Source: Leucobacter sp. (GTDB lineage: Bacteria > Actinomycetota > Actinomycetes > Actinomycetales > Microbacteriaceae). From it: 9,558 nucleotides of DNA. The stretch is taken from positions 1 through 9,558 of the forward strand of contig JAAZHL010000310.1 of NCBI GenBank assembly GCA_012510755.1, given 5' to 3'. The translations under genes were made by a program, and so were the position numbers. Positions 1 to 6,711 of the stretch are shown here, in pieces. How positions within the stretch are numbered: position 1 is the first letter of the stretch; the number at the start of each line of letters is the position of its first letter. Below the pieces are notes generated by a model. It was given only the letters and a program-made list of their open reading frames with translations. It was not told where the DNA came from and searched no databases.

Positions 1-1
1 C

Positions 2-271
2 ACGGGTCCTGAACCAGAAGAGCGCCTGCTTTCAGAACTCGGGGTCTGGATGCCGCTGCCTCCCGTCAAAGACCTCACCGGCCGCGAACGCGAAATCGCG
101 CTCTTCACCTCGCTCGGACACTCGTCAAAGTACATTGCAGATCGTCTGCACCTCTCAGCCCGCACCATTGAGACCCACCTCGCACACGTCTACGCGAAGC
201 TCGGCGTGGACGGGCGCGAAGGCCTGCGTAGTTGGTTCTCGCGAGAACGCGAGACAGAGGGCACCGCCTGA
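2..271 (+). CDS. LuxR-family transcriptional regulator, C-terminal fragment (5' end outside window)
   Basis: The reading frame is open from the first complete codon at position 2, so the gene almost certainly begins to the left of the window and the ATG at 50 is internal. The visible ~89 residues hold a complete LuxR/GerE helix-turn-helix. LTGREREIA opens the domain, SSKYIADRLHLSARTIETHL is the DNA-binding helix-turn-helix, and YAKLGVDGREGL closes it. A short charged tail ends at TGA. The SSKYIA...YAKLGV pattern resembles the C-termini of large ATP-binding LuxR (LAL/MalT-like) regulators more than short NarL response regulators, but the N-terminal domain that would decide this is not present. 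It binds DNA, but its target and signal cannot be inferred. It may be unrelated to the two-component genes downstream, since a small hairpin separates them. Confidence 0.85.
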   Translation, partial: TGPEPEERLLSELGVWMPLPPVKDLTGREREIALFTSLGHSSKYIADRLHLSARTIETHLAHVYAKLGVDGREGLRSWFSRERETEGTA

Positions 272-276
272 ACAGC

Positions 277-291
277 GGGCGATCCTCGCCC
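277..291 (+). terminator. possible weak terminator hairpin after the LuxR-type gene
   Basis: GGGCGA (277-282) and TCGCCC (286-291) form a perfect 6-bp GC-rich stem with a 3-nt loop, starting 6 nt after the stop codon. Only a short T-containing stretch follows (TTT around 299-302), so intrinsic termination would be inefficient. Placement just after a stop codon is the main support. Confidence 0.35.
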
Positions 292-340
292 AACCGCACT
301 TTCTCAGCCCATTCATAGCAAACTCCCAGAGACTAGACGC

Positions 341-1042
341 ATGACCACTCAGCACAAGGGACCCCGCATTCTCATCGTCGATGACGAGCCGAGCATTCGT
401 GAGTTGCTCACCACCAGCCTGCGCTTCGCAGGTTTTGGGGTGCGCGCAGTCGCCAACGGCGCACAAACCATCTCTGCCGTGCTCGAAGAAGAGCCAGACC
501 TCATCATTCTTGATGTCATGCTGCCCGACATGAATGGGTTCAGCGTAACCAAACGTCTGCGGTCGCACGGTTTCACCGCGCCAATTCTGTTTCTCACCGC
601 GAAAGACGACACCGAAGACAAAGTAATGGGTCTCACCGTCGGCGGCGACGATTACGTCACGAAACCCTTCAGCCTCGATGAGATCATCGCCCGCATCAAG
701 GCCATTCTGCGACGCACCATCCAAGAAGACGAAGAAGCGGTACTCGAAACTGGGCCGATCGTGCTCGACCAAGACACCCACGAGGTGCGCGTGGCCGGCA
801 CACAGATCGAGTTGAGCCCCACCGAGTTCAAACTGCTGCGCTACCTCATGCAGAACGCGAACCGTGTGCTCTCGAAGGCACAAATTCTTGACCACGTGTG
901 GGAGTACGACTTCAACGGCGATGCCGGCATCGTCGAGTCATACATCTCATACCTGCGACGCAAGCTCGACCCGCTCACTGATGAATCACTCATTCAGACC
1001 AAGCGTGGCTTCGGCTACATGCTGAAGACCGACGCAAAGTAG
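341..1042 (+). CDS. OmpR/PhoP-family response regulator
   Basis: This 233-residue protein is a standard-length two-component response regulator. The receiver domain (about 9-122) has the acidic pair D14/D15, phosphoacceptor D58 in LIILDVMLP, switch residue T86 in LFLTAKD, Y105, and K108 in VTKPF. A linker (about 123-137) precedes an OmpR-type winged helix (about 138-230) containing LSPTEFKLLRYL, ILDHVWEYDFNGD and ESYISYLRRKLD, ending in the typical RGFGYML. Several stretches (GGDDYVTKPFSL, KILDHVW-like, VVESYVSYLRRK-like) recall M. tuberculosis PhoP from memory, so a PhoP-like subfamily is likely. Phosphorylation by the kinase encoded 5 nt downstream should activate DNA binding. The ATG at 341 gives the expected N-terminus, although no strong Shine-Dalgarno sequence precedes it. 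The regulon is unknown, so no gene symbol is assigned. Confidence 0.95.
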   Translation: MTTQHKGPRILIVDDEPSIRELLTTSLRFAGFGVRAVANGAQTISAVLEEEPDLIILDVMLPDMNGFSVTKRLRSHGFTAPILFLTAKDDTEDKVMGLTVGGDDYVTKPFSLDEIIARIKAILRRTIQEDEEAVLETGPIVLDQDTHEVRVAGTQIELSPTEFKLLRYLMQNANRVLSKAQILDHVWEYDFNGDAGIVESYISYLRRKLDPLTDESLIQTKRGFGYMLKTDAK

Positions 1043-1047
1043 CCGGT

Positions 1048-2550
1048 ATGGTCGCCGAGCCCGAACAGCCCCGGGCCACGCGCAGTGACCGGTGGTCAGA
1101 CATCACGCTTCGCGCGAAGATCACCGGCGTCACCGTCTTCATCCTGTCGCTGGGCCTGATCGTCGCCGGAGTTGGCACGCAGTCGTTTCTGCGCCCACAG
1201 CTAATCGCGGTGCAAGACGCCGACCTTGGTCAGATGCTCGAGAACCCACGATCGGTGCTCGTGCCCGGTGCCGACACCAACGCCCTCGAATGCGCAGATG
1301 TGGTCGACGCGAGCCCTCGCTACTATGTCGCAATCTTGAACGCCAACGGCGCAGTTGAGTGCGACAACATGGGCAGCATCCAAAGTGTGGGCACGCTGCA
1401 GGTGCCCGAGATTGCACCCGAAGTCGCGTTGAAGAACGCGGGCCGGGCTTTTGCGATCAAGGCCGACGAGGGGCCCGAGTGGCGTGCCGTCGTCGGGCCA
1501 ATCATGTCGAACCAGACCCAGGCTCCGGTGGGTGCTTTGATGCTGGCCTCATCGACGCTCAGCGTGAACCAGACCATGGCACGCTTTGCGCTGATCTTTT
1601 CTGCATTTGGTATTGCGGTGCTGTTGCTCGGGGCTGCACTCACACGCATTCTTGTGACGAACACGTTCGCGCCGCTTGCCGAGGTCGAGCAGACCGCGCT
1701 TGAGATTTCACGCGGCGACTTCTCAAAACGCATTTTGGTGTCGAGCCCGCACACCGAAGTCGGCCACCTTGGCGAGTCGCTGAACGTCATGCTCGACCGC
1801 ATTGATGCCTCGTTCGATGAACGCGCACAAACCATCAACAAGATGCGCCGGTTTATCAGTGACGCCGGGCACGAACTGCGCACCCCCCTTGTCTCAGTGC
1901 GCGGGTACGCAGAGATGTACCGCCACGGGTGGCTGACTGAGTCTGAGCAACTCGATCAGGCGATGCAACGCATCGAAAAAGAGGCCATTCGCATGGGCTC
2001 GCTGGTCGACGATCTGTTGGCCCTTGCTCGGCTCGACGAGCGGCGCCCGCTCGAACTCGCGCCGCTGCAACTCAATCAGATTGCGGCAGACACTGCGTTT
2101 GATACCCGCGCGCAGGCGCCTGACCGCGAGGTCACCGTCATCGACGACACCAGCGCGCCAATCGTTACCGGCGACGAGCACAAAGTTCGCCAGGTGATGA
2201 CCAACCTCATCGGCAACGCGCTGCGATACAGCCCCGATGGCAGCCCCATCGAGATTCGGGTCGAAAGCGACGCAGAACGCAAGATCGGCGCCTTCGAGGT
2301 CATCGACCACGGCGAGGGCATTCCAGAGCAGGTGCGCAACAAGATCTTCGACCGGTTCTGGCGGGCCGATACGTCGCGCAACCGCGAAACAGGCGGGTCG
2401 GGGCGCGGGCTGTCGATTGTGTATTCAATCGTGCAGGCGCACGGGGGCACTGTGTGCGCGCTCGAGACGCCCGGTGGCGGGGCCACCTTCAGAGTCGAGC
2501 TGCCGCTCGAGGCTGGCGCGGCAGTAACTGGCGCTGCACCGACCGCATAG
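1048..2550 (+). CDS. membrane sensor histidine kinase, PhoR-like
   Basis: This 500-residue kinase is the partner of the preceding regulator; the genes are 5 nt apart and surely co-transcribed. A basic N-terminus leads to TM1 (about 25-46). An extracytoplasmic sensor region follows (about 47-176) with two cysteines, C82 and C105, that could form a disulfide. TM2 is about 179-203, followed by a HAMP linker (about 204-257), and HisKA with phosphoacceptor H275 in SDAGHELRTPL. The ATPase domain has an N box (NLIGNALRYSP, N386/N390), G1 (DHGEGIP, 420-426), an F box (FDRFWRAD, 434-441) and G2 (GGSGRGL, 449-455). Arginine 453 replaces the leucine usual in the G2 consensus. The HAMP-to-HisKA sequence (TEVGHLGESLNVML, MRRFISDAGHELRTPL, SLVDDLLALARLDERRPLEL) closely recalls M. 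tuberculosis PhoR. The ligand is unknown. The start has little Shine-Dalgarno sequence, consistent with translational coupling. Confidence 0.93.
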   Translation: MVAEPEQPRATRSDRWSDITLRAKITGVTVFILSLGLIVAGVGTQSFLRPQLIAVQDADLGQMLENPRSVLVPGADTNALECADVVDASPRYYVAILNANGAVECDNMGSIQSVGTLQVPEIAPEVALKNAGRAFAIKADEGPEWRAVVGPIMSNQTQAPVGALMLASSTLSVNQTMARFALIFSAFGIAVLLLGAALTRILVTNTFAPLAEVEQTALEISRGDFSKRILVSSPHTEVGHLGESLNVMLDRIDASFDERAQTINKMRRFISDAGHELRTPLVSVRGYAEMYRHGWLTESEQLDQAMQRIEKEAIRMGSLVDDLLALARLDERRPLELAPLQLNQIAADTAFDTRAQAPDREVTVIDDTSAPIVTGDEHKVRQVMTNLIGNALRYSPDGSPIEIRVESDAERKIGAFEVIDHGEGIPEQVRNKIFDRFWRADTSRNRETGGSGRGLSIVYSIVQAHGGTVCALETPGGGATFRVELPLEAGAAVTGAAPTA

Positions 2551-2706
2551 GCGCGCTGCGCCGCGCTCGCCGCTCCCCGACCGCACTGCCACACACCGCT
2601 GCCCAGCCAGCCCTGTAGCCGCTCCGCGCCCACCTCCGCCGCGCCTACCTCCGCCGCGCCCGCCCCGACCGCACCGCCCACCTCCGCCCCACCCACCACC
2701 TCACTC
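2551..2706. other. gene-free C-rich tract between convergent operons
   Basis: I see no convincing gene here on either strand. After the kinase stop the plus strand becomes extremely C-rich and G-poor, especially from about 2624 to 2706. In the plus-strand transcript this resembles the C-rich, G-poor RNA recognised by Rho, so it may end kinase transcription. That is inference, because no intrinsic terminator immediately follows the kinase gene. A short tandem repeat is annotated separately. A minus-strand open frame through here encodes only low-complexity Gly/Ala/Val sequence and is probably not real. Confidence 0.5.
2624..2668 (+). repeat. 15-bp tandem repeat, two near-perfect copies plus one degenerate
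   Basis: The unit CCGCGCCCACCTCCG occurs at 2624-2638 and again at 2639-2653 with one C-to-T change. A third copy (2654-2668) matches over its first half and then decays. The following bases (2669-2704) continue the same C-rich composition. Slippage in low-complexity DNA is the simplest explanation. Confidence 0.6.
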
Positions 2707-2775
2707 CGGTCGGAGATCCTGCTTCGGTCGGAGGAAATGGTGAAGAACCTCCGACAGAGCGCCGATCTCCGACCG
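2707..2775. repeat. nested inverted repeat of CGGTCGGAG motifs
   Basis: The outer arms CGGTCGGAGATC (2707-2718) and GATCTCCGACCG (2764-2775) are perfect 12-bp reverse complements. Inside them, GTCGGAGG (2727-2734) and CCTCCGAC (2748-2755) form a perfect 8-bp stem around a 13-nt loop. Exactly 8 unpaired bases lie on each side between the two stems. The element thus contains two direct copies of CGGTCGGAG on the left (2707-2715, 2725-2733) and two inverted relatives on the right. It could fold as a long imperfect hairpin in either transcript or as a cruciform. A bidirectional terminator, a palindromic intergenic repeat family, or a small non-autonomous mobile repeat are all possible; the sequence does not decide. 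Confidence 0.8.
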
Positions 2776-2805
2776 AGCAACTCGGTGCAGCGTCGGGCGA
2801 AACGC

Positions 2806-2843
2806 AAAGACCCGGGGTGTGCAACCGCACACCCCGGGTCTTT
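2806..2843 (-). terminator. intrinsic terminator of groEL (possibly bidirectional)
   Basis: Perfect 17-bp arms at 2806-2822 and 2827-2843 enclose a 4-nt loop. The hairpin begins 16 nt beyond the groEL stop codon. The stem is GC-rich in the middle, with an AAAGA/TCTTT base at each outer end, so RNA made from either strand finishes the stem with UCUUU. It should therefore stop groEL transcription, and could also stop plus-strand readthrough from the two-component operon. Confidence 0.9.
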
Positions 2844-2859
2844 AACCAGTAGCTGAGAC

Positions 2860-4479
<1,620 letters not shown>

Positions 4480-4487
4480 GTATGTCG

Positions 4488-4495
4488 TCCCTCCC
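4488..4495 (-). promoter_or_regulatory. ribosome binding site of groEL
   Basis: On the minus strand GGGAGGGA ends 8 nt before the ATG at 4479. This near-ideal Shine-Dalgarno sequence fixes the GroEL start at MAKMIAF and rules out the longer in-frame start. Confidence 0.88.
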
Positions 4496-4512
4496 GGACG
4501 TAGTGATTCGGT

Positions 4513-4532
4513 GGCGTCGCGCGTGCGACGCC
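4513..4532 (-). other. stem-loop in the groEL 5' leader
   Basis: GGCGTCGC (4513-4520) and GCGACGCC (4525-4532) are perfect 8-bp reverse complements around a 4-nt loop. The hairpin lies between the operator region and the ribosome binding site, inside the expected 5' untranslated region. No U-run follows, so it is not an attenuator of the ordinary kind. It may stabilise the mRNA; a thermosensor role is unlikely because the ribosome binding site is not within the stem. Confidence 0.65.
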
Positions 4533-4535
4533 TCG

Positions 4536-4556
4536 CTTGAGTAATTAGCACTCAGG
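4536..4556 (-). promoter_or_regulatory. HAIR-like HspR operator overlapping CIRCE
   Basis: CTTGAGT-N7-ACTCAGG matches the HspR-associated inverted repeat consensus CTTGAGT-N7-ACTCAAG at 13 of 14 defined positions, with the exact 7-nt spacer. It shares its right half with the left half of the CIRCE element. HspR normally represses dnaK and clpB operons in actinobacteria; binding here is inferred only from the match. Confidence 0.6.
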
Positions 4557-4571
4557 TTTACCGACTGCTAA
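4545..4571 (-). promoter_or_regulatory. CIRCE element 1 (HrcA operator)
   Basis: TTAGCACTC (4545-4553), a 9-nt spacer, and GACTGCTAA (4563-4571) match the CIRCE consensus TTAGCACTC-N9-GAGTGCTAA at 17 of 18 positions. It sits at the probable transcription start of groEL, the classical place for HrcA repression, so groEL should be derepressed on heat shock. Confidence 0.93.
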
Positions 4572-4575
4572 ATCA

Positions 4576-4604
4576 ATCTTGGCACTCGCACCCTGAGAGT
4601 GCAA
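4576..4604 (-). promoter_or_regulatory. probable groEL promoter
   Basis: On the minus strand TTGCAC (4599-4604) could be a -35 box, and 17 nt downstream CAAGAT (4576-4581) a weak -10. Transcription would then begin near 4569, inside CIRCE element 1, leaving a leader of about 90 nt. The -10 matches the consensus only moderately, so the exact box is uncertain. Confidence 0.5.
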
Positions 4605-4605
4605 G
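4579..4605 (-). promoter_or_regulatory. CIRCE-like element 2, overlapping the promoter
   Basis: TTGGCACTC (4579-4587), a 9-nt spacer, and GAGTGCAAG (4597-4605) match CIRCE at 15 of 18 positions. The inner GCACTC-N9-GAGTGC is perfect. Its centre is 34 bp from that of CIRCE 1, and it covers the proposed -35 and spacer. A second HrcA dimer would block RNA polymerase directly. Confidence 0.75.
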
Positions 4606-4730
4606 AAAGAACGCTCGCTTGCGGCGAACAATTACCAAACTCTCGGCAGCAAGTCAGTAGCCGTGCGGGCAGCGCGAAGCGTTACCGGTGCGGGCAGCCC
4701 GCATGAACGTGTCACCGGGCGCAAGTGCCG
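4606..4730. other. intergenic segment upstream of the groEL promoter, with small repeats
   Basis: No gene is seen. GTGCGGGCAGC occurs twice, at 4663-4673 and 4688-4698, 25 bp apart. TGCGGG/CCCGCA (4689-4703) can form a 6-bp hairpin with a 3-nt loop. It is flanked by CCGGTG (4685-4690) and CACCGG (4713-4718), which offer an alternative longer stem. Because this lies just past the stop of the minus-strand LytR_C gene it may act as a weak terminator, but there is no T-run. Confidence 0.35.
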
Positions 4731-5390
4731 CTATTCGCCGGCCTCGTCGCCAGCGTCAGCCTCGGCTTCACCCGAAGGCTCAGGAATCACCAGCTGGTCG
4801 CTGCCCGGGCCACCGTAATCGGCGCCGATCAACACCACAAGGCGAGCCCCATATTCTTGCAAGTATTCGTAGCTCTGGTAGGTCGATACCCCACCGAGCT
4901 CTTTGGCGAGCCCCAGCGCGGCGGCCTCATCGGCCACCGAACCATAGAAGACGGCAGAGATCTCAACGTCGGTGGCGGCAGCATCGCCAGAGAACAAGAT
5001 CTGGCCTAACTGGTTCTGAGTGATGATGCTGTCGACGATGGCCGCGAAGCCCGGCATCGCCGTGCCGTTGAGCACAACGACCTCTGCTGTGGGGTCGAGT
5101 ACCGCTTCAACGGTTGGCTCTGGGGCGGGCGCTTCGATCTCTTCTTCTTCATCGAGCCAGCTGCTCACGTCGGCACCGGTGGTTTGTACGACGAGGATCC
5201 CCACGCCCGTCAACAACGCAACCCCAATCAGGGCACTCAACAGATAAGCCAAGAAACGTCGCGGCCTACCGACGATGCGGTGTGCGCCCACGCGCCCACT
5301 GCGTACCACCGAGTCGAAACGATCGACAGCAGAAACCGTTCTCGTGTCGGGCTGGGTCTCAGCCGACTCGGTTTCTTGGTTGCGCGCCAC
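4731..5390 (-). CDS. membrane-anchored LytR C-terminal (LytR_C) domain protein
   Basis: This protein has 219 residues from the GTG at 5390. An N-terminal cytoplasmic segment contains the DRFD...SGRVGAHR motif, recalled as typical of this actinobacterial family. One transmembrane helix follows (about 47-69, FLAYLLSALIGVALLTGVGILVV), then an acidic, proline-rich linker. The extracytoplasmic LytR_C domain (about 102-192) runs from AEVVVLNGTAMPGFAA to GARLVVLIGADYGG. An acidic tail (GEAEADAGDEAGE) ends the protein. There is no LytR-Cps2A-Psr catalytic domain, so it is not a cell-wall ligase itself; a role at the envelope is inferred. The GTG at 5390 is preferred because GGGGAGGG lies 4 nt upstream. 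An in-frame GTG at 5438 would add 16 residues but has no ribosome binding site. It lies upstream of groEL, which has its own promoter. Confidence 0.82.
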   Translation of the reverse strand: MARNQETESAETQPDTRTVSAVDRFDSVVRSGRVGAHRIVGRPRRFLAYLLSALIGVALLTGVGILVVQTTGADVSSWLDEEEEIEAPAPEPTVEAVLDPTAEVVVLNGTAMPGFAAIVDSIITQNQLGQILFSGDAAATDVEISAVFYGSVADEAAALGLAKELGGVSTYQSYEYLQEYGARLVVLIGADYGGPGSDQLVIPEPSGEAEADAGDEAGE

Positions 5391-5393
5391 GCG

Positions 5394-5401
5394 CCCTCCC
5401 C
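5394..5401 (-). promoter_or_regulatory. ribosome binding site deciding the LytR_C start
   Basis: GGGGAGGG on the minus strand lies just before the GTG at 5390. No comparable sequence precedes the longer candidate start at 5438, which is why the shorter protein is annotated. The 4-nt spacing from the GGAGG core is a little short. Confidence 0.55.
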
Positions 5402-5529
5402 ATGCTGTGTGTCGATTGCTCGACTGGTGTGAACTCACCTAGGGTACACGCGCCAAGCTGATGATGCGGTGGGCGGCGTGCGATCCTCGTAGAAAATCAC
5501 TACAGCTCTTCGTCGTGACTCGAGACTTA

Positions 5530-6666
5530 CTATGCCTTCTCGGGCAACGAATCGGGGGCATAAATTGCGCGCGCCAACCCGTCAAGCACGTCGGGGATGC
5601 GCGTTCCTCCGGCGAGAATCAGTGCGTCTTCGACGTCAATAATGCGTCGATGTTTGCCTGCGTTCGTGAGCGCAATGCTCGGTTGTGCCTCGATCAGTCC
5701 GTCGACGCCACCTGCGCTCTCGAGCCCCTTCGTCATCACCATGATGATGTCGGGGTTCAGCGCGATGAGAGCCTCGTCGGTCATCGGCTTCTCGCCAACC
5801 CAACCGATCTCGTCGGCAACGTCGATCGCGCCGAGCGAATCGATGATTGTGTCGATGCCGCTGCCCTCTCCAAAGAGATAGTAGATGCCGGCTGTGCCGC
5901 GCACATACAAGAAGGCAACACGGGGCCGCAATGCGGGGTCGCTTGGCGCGAGCGCGGCGATCTCAGCCTCTTTGGCGGCGATGGCTTGATCGAGTTGCTC
6001 AATGAGCGTGTCGGCCAGTTCGTCGACGCCGAGCGCCGCAGCGACCTCACGCGCCAGCGTGTAGGTCTGCTCGGGGGTCTTTGCGCGAGTGACCGTGACC
6101 ACCCGAATACCAGCGTCACGCAGCTGCAGCACCACATCGGTGGGGCCGATCGAGCCGTCGGTCAGAATCAGTGAGGGGTTGAGCGCGATGACGCCCTCGG
6201 CATCGATTGAGTGCCCCTGCTTGGTGACCACCGGCAGGTCTTCGTAACCGGGCAGCTGAGTTGAAATGTCGCGCCCGACGAGGTGATCGGCCAGGCCATA
6301 GGCGTGCACAAACTCGGCGATGGTGCCCGTGATCGAGATGGCCAGCATGCGCGAGGTGTCGTCGATCGTCACCTCAACGTCACCTGTTTGGTCGTGTGAC
6401 ACCACTTTGGCCGGCAACTGCTGCGCCGGGTTATCAGCAACCTTCGCAAGGCTCGGCCCACCGATGATCGCGGTGCTCGGCCCCTCCCATGCCGTGGGGT
6501 CTGCGATCCCCGTGAGCTCGGTCAGCGGGGGGAGGTCTGCGGCAATTTCTGCGCCACCTGAGCCGTGTGGGCTCGCAGTTTGACAGCCTGTGAGCAGCAG
6601 TGCCGACGCCGCAACGAGGGCCCCAATGCGGGCTAGGCGATTACGCGTGGCGCGAATTTGCGACAT
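5530..6666 (-). CDS. hmuT: heme ABC transporter substrate-binding lipoprotein HmuT
   Basis: This 378-residue protein starts with a lipoprotein signal peptide: basic MSQIRATRNRLAR, a hydrophobic core, and lipobox LLTGC with lipidated C28. The mature protein is a two-lobed class III (helical-backbone) binding protein. The N-lobe (about 107-190) has RMLAISITGTIAEFVHAYGLADHLVGRD and the VIALNPSLILTD motif. A long helix (about 196-240) and a C-lobe (about 249-370) with ALIALNPDIIMV follow. H152 (QGHSIDAEG), Y254 and R256 (FLYVRG) fit the pattern of the heme ligands His136/Tyr235 and the nearby Arg237 remembered for C. diphtheriae HmuT, with similar spacing. That supports heme over a ferric siderophore. 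The ATG at 6666 has GAAAGG 5 nt upstream. It is divergent from hmuU rather than in one operon with it. Confidence 0.9.
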   Translation of the reverse strand: MSQIRATRNRLARIGALVAASALLLTGCQTASPHGSGGAEIAADLPPLTELTGIADPTAWEGPSTAIIGGPSLAKVADNPAQQLPAKVVSHDQTGDVEVTIDDTSRMLAISITGTIAEFVHAYGLADHLVGRDISTQLPGYEDLPVVTKQGHSIDAEGVIALNPSLILTDGSIGPTDVVLQLRDAGIRVVTVTRAKTPEQTYTLAREVAAALGVDELADTLIEQLDQAIAAKEAEIAALAPSDPALRPRVAFLYVRGTAGIYYLFGEGSGIDTIIDSLGAIDVADEIGWVGEKPMTDEALIALNPDIIMVMTKGLESAGGVDGLIEAQPSIALTNAGKHRRIIDVEDALILAGGTRIPDVLDGLARAIYAPDSLPEKA

Positions 6667-6684
6667 GAGAACCTTTCATCAGAC

Positions 6685-6703
6685 GTTGTTTAGCCTAACC
6701 CAA
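6685..6703. promoter_or_regulatory. DtxR/IdeR-type iron box between hmuT and hmuU
   Basis: The 19 bp centred on TTTAGCCTAACCCAA match the DtxR/IdeR consensus TWAGGTTAGSCTAACCTWA at 15 of 19 positions. The right half is nearly perfect and the left half degenerate. It sits in the 45-bp gap between the two divergent starts and contains -10-like hexamers on both strands: TAGCCT at 6691-6696 (plus) and TAGGCT at 6692-6697 (minus). Iron-loaded DtxR would therefore repress both hmuT and hmuUV. No convincing -35 boxes are visible. Confidence 0.8.
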
Positions 6704-6711
6704 GCAGTAAG

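Noticed and set aside
155..895. 246-residue frame antisense to the response regulator and LuxR-type gene
   Set aside because: It overlaps two clearly coding genes on the other strand and has no recognisable motif.
1..2550. The two-component system as a heme-sensing (HrrSA/ChrSA-like) pair for the hmu genes
   Set aside because: Those heme-sensing regulators are NarL-type, whereas this regulator is OmpR/PhoP-type and its kinase has no heme-sensor signature; distance and an intervening groEL also argue against a link.
2551..2859. CRISPR array or insertion sequence at the repeat-rich junction
   Set aside because: The repeats are too few, too short and nested rather than regularly spaced by unique spacers; no transposase or flanking target-site duplication is visible.
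4480..4551. Longer GroEL start at 4551 adding 24 residues
   Set aside because: It would begin inside CIRCE, upstream of a strong ribosome binding site, and add a non-homologous Arg-rich leader before the canonical MAK start.
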